Shown piece by piece: positions 10,043 through 18,624 of a DNA stretch of 64,000 nucleotides (position 1 is the first letter of the stretch; every line of letters begins with the position of its first letter). The position numbers and the translations under genes are program-made. The stretch lies in NCBI GenBank assembly GCA_025210475.1, contig JAOARW010000088.1, positions 38,503-102,502 of the forward strand, read 5' to 3'. The notes below the pieces were generated by a model, which saw only the letters and a program-made list of their open reading frames with translations, made no database searches and had not been told where the DNA came from. The stretch comes from Carboxylicivirga sp. GTDB lineage: Bacteria > Bacteroidota > Bacteroidia > Bacteroidales > Marinilabiliaceae.

Positions 10043-13000
10043 ATGAAAAAAATCTTTTTAACAATGTGCTGCTTGTTTGTTCTCATACTGGCAAATGCAC
10101 AGAGCAAAGAGGTAAAAGGGGTCGTAACAGACTCTTCAACTGGTGAACCGATACCGGGCGTTAACGTGCTGGTCGACGGAACAACCACAGGAACCATCAC
10201 CAACATAGATGGACAATACCAATTAAATGTAGAATCAGGTATTACTCTTGTTTATTCTTTTATTGGTTACGAAACTCAAAAGGTTGCTTATAACGGGCAG
10301 GCTGTTCTAAATGTAAAACTTGAGTCCAGTACCATTGGTATGGATGAAGTGGTTGTTACTGCTTTAGGTATTAAAAGAGAGAAGAAAGCCCTGGGTTATT
10401 CGGTAAGTGAAGTTAAAGGTGAAGAAATTGCCAACTCTGGTACTTCAAATGTGTTCAATTCACTGCAAGGTAAAGGTGCTGGTATTAATGTTGTAAATAC
10501 TGGTGGTGGTATGACTGGTTCTTCTGAAATAGTATTAAGGGGAGCAACAACTTTGACTGGATCGAGTGGAGCTTTAATCGTAGTTGATGGTGTGCCATTT
10601 TCTAATTCATCCATTTCTGATCCGAATGGGGGCGACGATATTGACTTTGGTAGTGGTATTGCCGATTTGAACCCTGAAGATATCGAGTCTATTTCTGTTT
10701 TGAAAGGTGCCAATGCAGCTGCCCTTTATGGTGCTCGTGCCTTAAACGGTGTGGTAATGGTTACCACTAAAAAAGGTAAAGAAGGAAAAGCAAAGGTGTC
10801 GGTTTCTTCGCAATTGCGTTTCACTGAGATTATGTATTATCCTGAACTGCAAAATGAATATGGAGCAGGTCATGGTAAGCCGAGTTTGTTCGGTAAATTT
10901 CATTCACAAGATGAAAATGGCGTTTATCAAACGGATACACGAGAAGAGAAATCATTTGGTGCTAAGTTTGGTGAAGGTCAAATGGTTAAAAGAAGGTGGT
11001 TAAGAGATGAACCTGTTCACGAATGGAAATCATACGGTGATCAACACAAGGACTTTTTCCAGACAGCCGTAACGCATGTACATAACGTTAATGTTGCAGG
11101 TGGAACCGAAAAGGTGAATTATAGCTTATCGATGATGTATGAAGATGCTGAAGATGTTCAGCCTGAATCAGAATTGGATCGTTATAATATTTCCTTAAGG
11201 GTAAACTCTCAAATCAATGAGTTTATTGGTTTTGATGGTAAAGTGTCCTATACGCATACCGAAACTCACAATAGGCCGACTGCCAGTGGTGACAGAAGTA
11301 CATACTTTTCGCTTATGAAAATGCCTCGAAGCATTTCATTGGATATGTTACGTCCACATCGTTATGGTAATTCAGGTGGTTCTTATGATGGTTATTTCGA
11401 AGATGGAGATAAAGTGTCTTGGTATAAAGGAAAAAGTAATCCATACTGGACTATATACGAAGATCAGAATGATGATGTTAAAAAAAGGACGATTGGTTAT
11501 GGTAAAGTGAATTTTAATATTCTTGATGATGCCGATGGTTTTGGAAAATTGACTGCTTTTACCCGTATTGGATGGGATAATAATGAAGTTAACTACACCA
11601 CAATAAGTGCCCGACAGGGAGGTCTTCCTAATGGCAGTATTAATATAAGGAAAAATTCATTTTTGGAAGTTAATACTGACTTTTATGTAAGCTATCAGAA
11701 AACAATCGATAAAATTGGGGTGACAGCCAATGTGGGTGGTAACCGCAGATACAACGAAAACCATTATCTTAGCACTTCTGGGACAGGTTTTCAGTCATTT
11801 GGCAGTACGAATATGAATAATACTCAAACTAAAAATGTTTGGTCTAATACACAAAAGAATGCTTTAAATTCGCTGTATTATAGTGTTCAATTGTCGTATG
11901 AAAACTATTTATTCTTTGATGTTACAGGTCGTAACGATTGGAGTTCAACTATGCCGACACAGAACAATAGCTTCTTTTATCCATCGTATAACTTAGGTTT
12001 CGTAGTAACTGATGCCTTTGATGGATTAAAGTCCAATATTCTGCAATATGCCAAGTTAAGAGCATCTTATGCCGAGGTGGGTAATGATATTTCTCCATAT
12101 TTAATTAATACCTACTACGACTATGGAGCTGATGAACAAGGTCGTTTGTCTGCTAGTGTAAGAAACAAAGTAGGGAATGAAAACCTTGTACCGGAAACAA
12201 ACAAGTCCTTAGAATTTGGTGCTGATGTAAGATTATTAGAAAACCGAATCGGATTAGATTTCTCATGGTATCACTCTGCTACTGAAGATCAAATTATTCC
12301 AAATTATCCGCAAGCTGTTTCTACAGGTTATACCGAATTACTTACTAATGTTGGAGAAATTTCAAACACAGGTATCGAATTATCTTTATCTGCGAAACCA
12401 ATCAGAAAGGCTAATTTAAGCTGGGATTTGAACCTGAACTATGCAACCAATGAAATGGTTCTTGAAGAGTTAAATCTGCCGGGAGAATCTTATTTTGAAG
12501 TTCACAGAAGTAATGAAACTCATGCAAGAGCTTATGTAGGTGAAAAATATGGTGATATTTATGGTTACAGGTACCTAAGAGATCGAAATGGTATGGTTGT
12601 GGTTAACGACCAGGGATACCCGCTTATTGATAATAGAAATGGTGAAGATTCGAAGGTGAAAGTTGGAAATATCCAAGCTGACTTTATGGCCAGCATGCAG
12701 AATACCATACGTTACAAAAACCTTACTTTCTCATTCTTAATCGATGGAAGTTTCGGAGGTGATATATTTAGTAACAGTAGAAGAGACCTGAACAGAAACG
12801 GACATTCTAAGGAGACGTTAGCAGGACGAGAAGGATGGATTTATGCTTTAGATAATGATCCTAAAGGAATACGCGAAAATTTTGGTGGTGATAAATGGGT
12901 TGGCTCATCTTATGGTGGATATGATCGATTTGTTGATAACTCGGTATTCGGAGTATTCGGTGATGACGGTCAGATTATGCTGGATGAAGATGGCTATCCT

Positions 13001-13387
13001 GTAACTTCAGGAGTGAATGGTGGTGATGACGCAATGTACATTAGCCCATATAGTTACTGGAGTGAAGCTGCAAGACAGGGAAGACCAGCATTTAGCGGAG
13101 GTAAAGATGGTGCTGCAGAAGAGTTTCTTGAAGATGCAACATATATTAAACTTAGAGAGGTTAACATCAATTACAACTTGCCTAAGCAGTGGCTAAACGG
13201 AACAGGTTTGGAGTCTGTTACTGTAGGTGTAACGGGTAGAAACTTATTCTACTTAAATGATGTATCTGATTTCTTAGACCCTGATGCATATCGTAAGGGA
13301 ACTGATATTCGTTCACTTGGACTTGAGAGAAATGGAGTTCTTCCATCAATGAGAACTTATTTGTTTAACGTAAGACTTCAATTCTAA
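10043..13387 (+). CDS. SusC/RagA-type TonB-dependent outer-membrane transporter
   Basis: Imports oligosaccharides across the outer membrane together with its SusD lipoprotein. The 1114 residues show a signal peptide ending NAQ, a carboxypeptidase-regulatory-like beta-sandwich (VKGVVTDSSTGEPIPGVNV ... GQYQLNV, about 23-105), the SusC signature MDEVVVTALGIKREKKALGY, a plug domain (about 115-245, with VLRGATTLTGSSGALIVVDG and LKGANAAALYGARALNGVV), and a 22-strand barrel ending in the aromatic tail RTYLFNVRLQF. It follows the HTCS pair and precedes SusD by 75 nt. It is the only SusC in the window, so all enzyme blocks here probably feed from it or from one outside. Confidence 0.97.
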   Translation: MKKIFLTMCCLFVLILANAQSKEVKGVVTDSSTGEPIPGVNVLVDGTTTGTITNIDGQYQLNVESGITLVYSFIGYETQKVAYNGQAVLNVKLESSTIGMDEVVVTALGIKREKKALGYSVSEVKGEEIANSGTSNVFNSLQGKGAGINVVNTGGGMTGSSEIVLRGATTLTGSSGALIVVDGVPFSNSSISDPNGGDDIDFGSGIADLNPEDIESISVLKGANAAALYGARALNGVVMVTTKKGKEGKAKVSVSSQLRFTEIMYYPELQNEYGAGHGKPSLFGKFHSQDENGVYQTDTREEKSFGAKFGEGQMVKRRWLRDEPVHEWKSYGDQHKDFFQTAVTHVHNVNVAGGTEKVNYSLSMMYEDAEDVQPESELDRYNISLRVNSQINEFIGFDGKVSYTHTETHNRPTASGDRSTYFSLMKMPRSISLDMLRPHRYGNSGGSYDGYFEDGDKVSWYKGKSNPYWTIYEDQNDDVKKRTIGYGKVNFNILDDADGFGKLTAFTRIGWDNNEVNYTTISARQGGLPNGSINIRKNSFLEVNTDFYVSYQKTIDKIGVTANVGGNRRYNENHYLSTSGTGFQSFGSTNMNNTQTKNVWSNTQKNALNSLYYSVQLSYENYLFFDVTGRNDWSSTMPTQNNSFFYPSYNLGFVVTDAFDGLKSNILQYAKLRASYAEVGNDISPYLINTYYDYGADEQGRLSASVRNKVGNENLVPETNKSLEFGADVRLLENRIGLDFSWYHSATEDQIIPNYPQAVSTGYTELLTNVGEISNTGIELSLSAKPIRKANLSWDLNLNYATNEMVLEELNLPGESYFEVHRSNETHARAYVGEKYGDIYGYRYLRDRNGMVVVNDQGYPLIDNRNGEDSKVKVGNIQADFMASMQNTIRYKNLTFSFLIDGSFGGDIFSNSRRDLNRNGHSKETLAGREGWIYALDNDPKGIRENFGGDKWVGSSYGGYDRFVDNSVFGVFGDDGQIMLDEDGYPVTSGVNGGDDAMYISPYSYWSEAARQGRPAFSGGKDGAAEEFLEDATYIKLREVNINYNLPKQWLNGTGLESVTVGVTGRNLFYLNDVSDFLDPDAYRKGTDIRSLGLERNGVLPSMRTYLFNVRLQF

Positions 13388-13462
13388 TCCTAAGTGATCT
13401 GGAAATGAATCTTAATTGTTCGGTTAGATTTTAAACCTTACAACAACAAACAATTTAATAAG

Positions 13463-14929
13463 ATGAAAAAAAATATTATATATCTATTACTAATCTCTCT
13501 GGTTGTTTTCGCATCGTGTGAAAAAAACTTTGAAGAGTACAATTTGGATGAACGCTCGCCTCAAGTGGGATCGGAAGATGTACTTCCTCGATATCAATTA
13601 GGTGCAATTACCGAAAAACTAAAATCCAGTGGTCAGTATACTGTAGAAGTAGGTCCTGTTTATTCACAGCAGTTTTGCTTTAATACCAGTAGCTATAGGC
13701 TTTCGGAGCTATACGCTATTCAGAAGGTTAATATGTGGGATAATGTTTACAAAATTAACCCGACAATTGTGAATGTACTTGAGCAAACAGCAGAGTCTAC
13801 TGATGCTGAAGAGATTGTTGTACAGGCCATTACCAAAATTGCAAAAGTGTATCTTTTTTCTCGTTTAACAGATTTACATGGCGATATACCATATTCTGAA
13901 ACAGCAGATAAGACCATTCAGTACCCTAAGTATGATACTCAGGAATATATTTACAATGATGGTTTTAAATTGTTGGATGAAGCGATTGCAAGTTTAACAT
14001 CACAAGTTTCGGCTGGTGTTAAGTTACCTGAGGACGACCGCGTATATGGTGGTGATGCCGCTAAATGGATTCGATTTGCAAATTCGTTAAAATTAAGATT
14101 GGCAATGCGTCTTCGTTATGTTGATGCTTCTACTTCTGCAGCGAAGGCTGGGGAAGCAATTAATCATACCGGTGGTTTAATTTCAAACGACGAGCAATCG
14201 GCAACGCTTCCTAATTTTGAAACAGGAACGCCAAATCACTCCCTATTTTCATATAGAGAAGAGGCCGGATTGAAAATGAGTAAGTTTTTGGTTGATTACC
14301 TTAAGAGCACGAATGATCCTCGTCTGCCAATTTGGGCAGCTCCTTCAGTTAATGGCGGAGTGTATGAAGGAGTAGAAAACTTTTTAGTTGATTTTCCTGA
14401 AAACGATGATTATAGTTCATTAAATGCCGACAATTTATTCAAACGCGATTTAGAAGATGTAATTTTAATGCATTCAGAATCGGAATTTTTGAAAGCAGAA
14501 GCCTATGTGTTTGGTACAGGTGTAACAAAAGATGCAACGGCTGCCAATACAGCTTATCGCGCAGGTATCCAGGCCTCATTAGAATATTGGGGTGTGGCTG
14601 AGGCCGATGTAACTGCTTTCCTGGCACAAGATTTTGCTACTTTAACGGGTGATGAAGAAGCCATGTTAAAACAAATTGCATACCAGAAGTGGGTATCTTT
14701 GTTCCTGGCAGGTAGTGAATTATGGACCGAAGCCAGACGCTTAAAATATCCTGAGTATCCTGATATTACTGGTAATAGTGATTATTTCCAGGGCGATACA
14801 CAAGGTAATATGCCAAGCAGATTAGAATATTCTAATAACGAAGCTGCTTATAACGCTGAAAATTATGATTTGGCTAATAAGAAGTATCCTCAAAATATAG
14901 CTTCTAAAGTGTGGTGGGATGCTAAATAG
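13463..14929 (+). CDS. SusD/RagB-type glycan-binding lipoprotein
   Basis: Surface lipoprotein lid of the SusCD transporter. The 488 residues begin with a signal peptide and lipobox (LVVFASC, Cys about residue 19). The start NFEEYNLDERSPQVGSEDVLPRYQLG and the helical TPR-like body with KIAKVYLFSRLTDLHGDIPYSE and AAKWIRFANSLKLRLAMRLRY are typical of the SusD-like family PF12771. So are LKQIAYQKWVSLFLAGSELWTEARR and the end SKVWWDAK. It lies directly downstream of SusC and is followed by a strong terminator, so susCD is a transcription unit of its own. Confidence 0.95.
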   Translation: MKKNIIYLLLISLVVFASCEKNFEEYNLDERSPQVGSEDVLPRYQLGAITEKLKSSGQYTVEVGPVYSQQFCFNTSSYRLSELYAIQKVNMWDNVYKINPTIVNVLEQTAESTDAEEIVVQAITKIAKVYLFSRLTDLHGDIPYSETADKTIQYPKYDTQEYIYNDGFKLLDEAIASLTSQVSAGVKLPEDDRVYGGDAAKWIRFANSLKLRLAMRLRYVDASTSAAKAGEAINHTGGLISNDEQSATLPNFETGTPNHSLFSYREEAGLKMSKFLVDYLKSTNDPRLPIWAAPSVNGGVYEGVENFLVDFPENDDYSSLNADNLFKRDLEDVILMHSESEFLKAEAYVFGTGVTKDATAANTAYRAGIQASLEYWGVAEADVTAFLAQDFATLTGDEEAMLKQIAYQKWVSLFLAGSELWTEARRLKYPEYPDITGNSDYFQGDTQGNMPSRLEYSNNEAAYNAENYDLANKKYPQNIASKVWWDAK

Positions 14930-14974
14930 ATCTATCTATAATTTTTATTCGATTAGTTTTTAATTGATTTGATA

Positions 14975-15004
14975 GTTTACCGTACTCCGGTACGGTAAAC
15001 TTTT
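14975..15004 (+). terminator. Rho-independent terminator after susD
   Basis: Perfect 11-bp stem (GTTTACCGTAC / GTACGGTAAAC) with a TCCG tetraloop, followed by TTTT. It lies 45 nt after the SusD stop. The rest of the gap to 15224 holds no gene. Confidence 0.88.
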
Positions 15005-15224
15005 AAAATTAACATCGCGCGATTTTTAATGATCCGTGTTTTCAAAAACACTTTAATCAATAGTTAAAGTGGCTTTAGAAATATGCTATAAAATGGTTAT
15101 AAACCATTCGTTGAAAAACAGATGATGGCTCAATAGGATGGAGAAACAGGGTGGGTTATACCCTTGAGGGTGATGAATTATGCTGTCATGCCTAATGCCT
15201 TTAAAAATAACAATCCCAGTAATT

Positions 15225-16634
15225 ATGAAATTTTCTACATTATTAATTTTAGTCCTATTATCATATGTGCCACTAAGTGCACAAACATTTCAGATAACAC
15301 CCGAGTTAATGGATTATCCCATTAATGATATTACCTTCCCGGCTACTCATAATAGCTTTAACGCCTCCAATGATGGATACTCATTGCCTAACACACATTG
15401 GACAATACAAGAACAATTGGAACACGGCATCCGCTGTTTCGAAATTGATGTTCATTACCAGCGCTATGGTTTCTTGTATCTTAAGAAAAGAAGAAAAATC
15501 TTTCATTCACAATACACTAACGGTACCTTAGGTATCACAAGTTGTGACTTGCAATTCTCACGACTCCGACAATTTCTTGAAAATAACCCGAACGAAATTA
15601 TTTTTCTTAAAATAGAAAAAACAATTAGTCAGGACGATCTAATTGCTGAATTCAGTGAAAACGGATTGTTGCCCTACTTTTATCAAGGTGATGGAGTGCA
15701 TGTGCCTACTGTTAGGGAACTGATTGAAAGCAATAAACGTATTTGTGCCACCAATGGAGTGGGACACGATTTAGGGTGGGGTTTTGTATATGAAGGGACA
15801 CCAACCGGCCAACAACGACCTTCACAAATTCAGACGCATGACGCCATGTACGAAGCGCCTTCGCCCAAATTATTTTGGACCTGCAACACTTATCTGGAGG
15901 ACGACCTTCATGGCGCCGGCTCGGAAAATGATGCGGCGTATTGTAATAATTACGATTGGTTGCTAAATTATGTTGAAAAGTGCTGGAAGCTAAACGGTCA
16001 AAAAACCTGGCGATTAATTGTTGATTTCCCCTCTATTGGAAATATGGTTGGTGTAGCCAATACAATTAATAGTTATAAAATGATCAGAGGTACTGTTCTT
16101 AACAATGATCAAGTGATGGATCATGTTGATTGGGAATGTATTTATAGCGATGGGGATACCATAAACACCGCGACCTATGGTCGTTTTAACTTTCCGCTTA
16201 AACCGGGAGCTACTGTTAAATTAAAACCCCGGAGTGATAGTTACCAGTTTTCGCCCGCCATTATTGAACTAAGAGATAACACTTTTAATAGTGAGTCAAT
16301 TGTGATTAATGCGATTCCTGTTCCAGGTGCACAGTTGAAAAGCTTATCGCTAGAAGCACAAGATAAGGAGTTGGAAAAAGAACCAGACCAGAAAGTAAAA
16401 ATATATCCGATACCTGTAACAGACGATTTAAATATTGATTTGCCAATTGGTTTGGAAGCCCCTGTGTTTATCTCTTTGGTGGACATGCAAGGAAGAACTG
16501 TTCAGCAGTTTGGAACATTTGATATACAGCAGAGTCCCATTACTTTAAATGCTTCTGACATTAAAAGTGGGGCGTATTTATTAAAGATAGAATCTGAAGA
16601 GTTTAATCACATAAGTAAGGTGCTGATTAAATAA
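15225..16634 (+). CDS. PI-PLC X-domain-like secreted protein with T9SS sorting tail
   Basis: 469 residues from the ATG at 15225, which begins a standard signal peptide ending LSAQ; an in-frame upstream ATG at 15180 would add an unlikely N-terminal extension. The first half has the PI-PLC/GDPD-like pattern: ITFPATHNSF with a candidate catalytic His, then GIRCFEIDVHYQ, RRKIFHSQY with a second His, and NEIIFLKIEKTI. The last 80 residues (KIYPIPVTDDLNIDLP ... LVDMQGRTVQQFG ... SGAYLLKIES ... KVLIK) form a type IX secretion C-terminal sorting domain. The enzyme is therefore probably exported to the cell surface or medium. Its place behind susCD suggests a role in releasing lipid-anchored glycoconjugates, but this is inference. 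Activity could instead be on other phosphodiesters. Confidence 0.85.
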   Translation: MKFSTLLILVLLSYVPLSAQTFQITPELMDYPINDITFPATHNSFNASNDGYSLPNTHWTIQEQLEHGIRCFEIDVHYQRYGFLYLKKRRKIFHSQYTNGTLGITSCDLQFSRLRQFLENNPNEIIFLKIEKTISQDDLIAEFSENGLLPYFYQGDGVHVPTVRELIESNKRICATNGVGHDLGWGFVYEGTPTGQQRPSQIQTHDAMYEAPSPKLFWTCNTYLEDDLHGAGSENDAAYCNNYDWLLNYVEKCWKLNGQKTWRLIVDFPSIGNMVGVANTINSYKMIRGTVLNNDQVMDHVDWECIYSDGDTINTATYGRFNFPLKPGATVKLKPRSDSYQFSPAIIELRDNTFNSESIVINAIPVPGAQLKSLSLEAQDKELEKEPDQKVKIYPIPVTDDLNIDLPIGLEAPVFISLVDMQGRTVQQFGTFDIQQSPITLNASDIKSGAYLLKIESEEFNHISKVLIK

Positions 16635-16654
16635 ACTCAGCAGATGCATCATGC

Positions 16655-16927
16655 GTGGATAGTAGTTCAATAAAAGTAAGCATCAGTAATTTTTTTTATC
16701 GAACTACTATTAAAATTTTGACAAGTTATAACAGAGCCGTAGTTGTGAGTTTTAAAGGTATAAAAATAGAAAATATTGAGTGTGTCACCTTTGGTTGGGT
16801 CAACGGCTATTTTCAGAGCGTACTGGGCGAAGAGCTGGTTAAGGAACGCCTGAAAGAACTGTGTCGGAAAAAGTATCTATTCATAATAGTAAACGAAAGA
16901 GGAGGTAAAACTCATTTTTTACAATAA
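16655..16927 (+). CDS. Hypothetical short protein, weakly STAS-like (possible remnant)
   Basis: 90-codon frame with a GTG start and no upstream ATG, in the gap between the PI-PLC-like gene and GH29. The middle, AVVVSFKGIKIENIECVTFG followed by VNGYFQSVLGEELVKERLKEL, resembles the strand-helix core of STAS-like DUF4325 proteins (VVVDFxGxxxxSSFxxExFxxLV). The N-terminal part is shorter than in that family and the conserved Asp is Ser. It could be a decayed gene or chance. The rest of the 16635-16955 gap shows nothing else. Confidence 0.35.
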   Translation: MDSSSIKVSISNFFYRTTIKILTSYNRAVVVSFKGIKIENIECVTFGWVNGYFQSVLGEELVKERLKELCRKKYLFIIVNERGGKTHFLQ

Positions 16928-16955
16928 TATAATTTAAGGGAAAGGAAAATTTACC

Positions 16956-18602
16956 ATGAATAACAAGGTATACATTGTCATGATCATCTGCCTGATGCTA
17001 TTCTCACGGGAAGGAATAGCGCAGATTTCGAAAGATGCATTGGCATCGGATTACAATAAGAATAAACCGGAACTGGAAGAGTGGTTGCAAGATGCTGGAT
17101 TTGGCTTATTTCTGCATTGGAGTATGGATAGCCAGTTAGGAACAGTTATCAGCCATACAATTGTGGGAAGTTCAGAGGATTATCAGGAACGTTATTACAA
17201 CGAATTACCAAAAACATTCAATCCAAAGGATTTTGATGCTATGGAAATGGCGCGTTTGGCGAAGTTGGCCGGCGCTAAATACATGGTATTAACCACCAAG
17301 CACCATAGCGGTTTTTGTATGTGGGATACAAAAACAACCGATTTCAACATTATGAATACCCCTTACGAAAAGGATATTGTGAAAGAGTATGTAGATGCCT
17401 GTCGTGCCATGGATTTAAAGGTTGGTTTCTATTACTCGCCTGAGGATTGGTTATTTCTGCGCAATAAAGGAGCTTTAATTAAACGTCGTAACCGTGAGGA
17501 AATAGCAAAACCTTTCCGCAAAGAGTACGATGTTTTTATGCAAGACCAGCTGCGGGAACTATTAACCAATTACGGAAAAATTGACGTCATGTTCCTTGAC
17601 GGTGGTTACTGGCCACCAGCAAAAACAATCTGTTGGAAGCTACAACCAGATATCTTAATCACTCGTGGTGCTTTAAATTCACCGGAGCAAACTGTTTCTG
17701 ATTTGGCACGAGACGAGGCATGGGAAGCTTGCATCACCATGAACAATCAGTGGGCTTATAAACCTACCAATAAGAAAATAAAGCACGGTACACGTCTGAT
17801 CGAAATATTAATTGAAACCCGTTGTAAAGGTGGGGCATTAGTACTAAATGTGGGGCCGAAACCTAATGGTGAACTGGATATTGTTGAAGAGGAAAATTTA
17901 CGCGAGGTAGCTGCCTGGAATTTCGTTCATCAGGAAGCATTGTACAATGTGCGTCCGTGGATTGTGACCAATGAAGGTAATATTTGGATGAGTCGCTCAA
18001 AAGAGAATAAGGCAGTTTATGCCTATATCACTAAGGTTGATTGGGAACGCGGTGATCGCAAAGAGTTCACACTCAAATCGGTTAAGGCAACTAAGGATAC
18101 TAAGATCTCCGTAATCGGCCAGAATGATTTGGTATGTGAATACCAATACATAGTGCCGGATTCGCACCTTAAGCAAACCAATGAAGGACTTGAAATATCG
18201 GTTGTACGAGCACAGCGCATCTACAATGCCAATGATTGGGATAACCCGATTGTTGTGAAACTGGAAAATGTTGAACCGGCCATGAATCCTGTTAAGGCAA
18301 TAACAATTGATCCGGTCAGAACAAGTCCAACCACCATTCAAATGACGGGTTCTATTGAAAATGTAACGGATGGTGAAGCTTTGAAAGTTGGATTCCTGTA
18401 TCGTGAATATGGTGGTTTCCACGAATCAATTTATAACGATCATTGGGACATGACCTCACTTAAGAAATACAAACCAGGTCAAAAGTTCGACAGCAACCTT
18501 AAAAAATTAGATCCTAAAAAGGATTACGAAATCAGGTCGGTTGTAGAGCAGAATGGAATTTTGATTCCGGGCAACATCATTCGTTGCAAAAAATTAAAGT
18601 AA
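16956..18602 (+). CDS. GH29 alpha-L-fucosidase
   Basis: Removes terminal alpha-L-fucose, probably in the periplasm. The 548 residues have a signal peptide ending GIAQ and the GH29 TIM barrel: DAGFGLFLHWSMDSQLG (about 45), AKYMVLTTKHHSGFCMWDTK (about 110-130), VDACRAMDLKVGFYYSPEDW, and DVMFLDGGYW with the expected nucleophile Asp215. Later come GGALVLNVGPKPNGEL and a C-terminal beta-sandwich. The final segment (about 450-548) is an Ig-like extension. It is the first of an enzyme run and lies 22 nt before the GH20 gene, so co-transcription is likely. Confidence 0.93.
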   Translation: MNNKVYIVMIICLMLFSREGIAQISKDALASDYNKNKPELEEWLQDAGFGLFLHWSMDSQLGTVISHTIVGSSEDYQERYYNELPKTFNPKDFDAMEMARLAKLAGAKYMVLTTKHHSGFCMWDTKTTDFNIMNTPYEKDIVKEYVDACRAMDLKVGFYYSPEDWLFLRNKGALIKRRNREEIAKPFRKEYDVFMQDQLRELLTNYGKIDVMFLDGGYWPPAKTICWKLQPDILITRGALNSPEQTVSDLARDEAWEACITMNNQWAYKPTNKKIKHGTRLIEILIETRCKGGALVLNVGPKPNGELDIVEEENLREVAAWNFVHQEALYNVRPWIVTNEGNIWMSRSKENKAVYAYITKVDWERGDRKEFTLKSVKATKDTKISVIGQNDLVCEYQYIVPDSHLKQTNEGLEISVVRAQRIYNANDWDNPIVVKLENVEPAMNPVKAITIDPVRTSPTTIQMTGSIENVTDGEALKVGFLYREYGGFHESIYNDHWDMTSLKKYKPGQKFDSNLKKLDPKKDYEIRSVVEQNGILIPGNIIRCKKLK

Positions 18603-18624
18603 GAATAGAAGGGAAAGGGACAAT

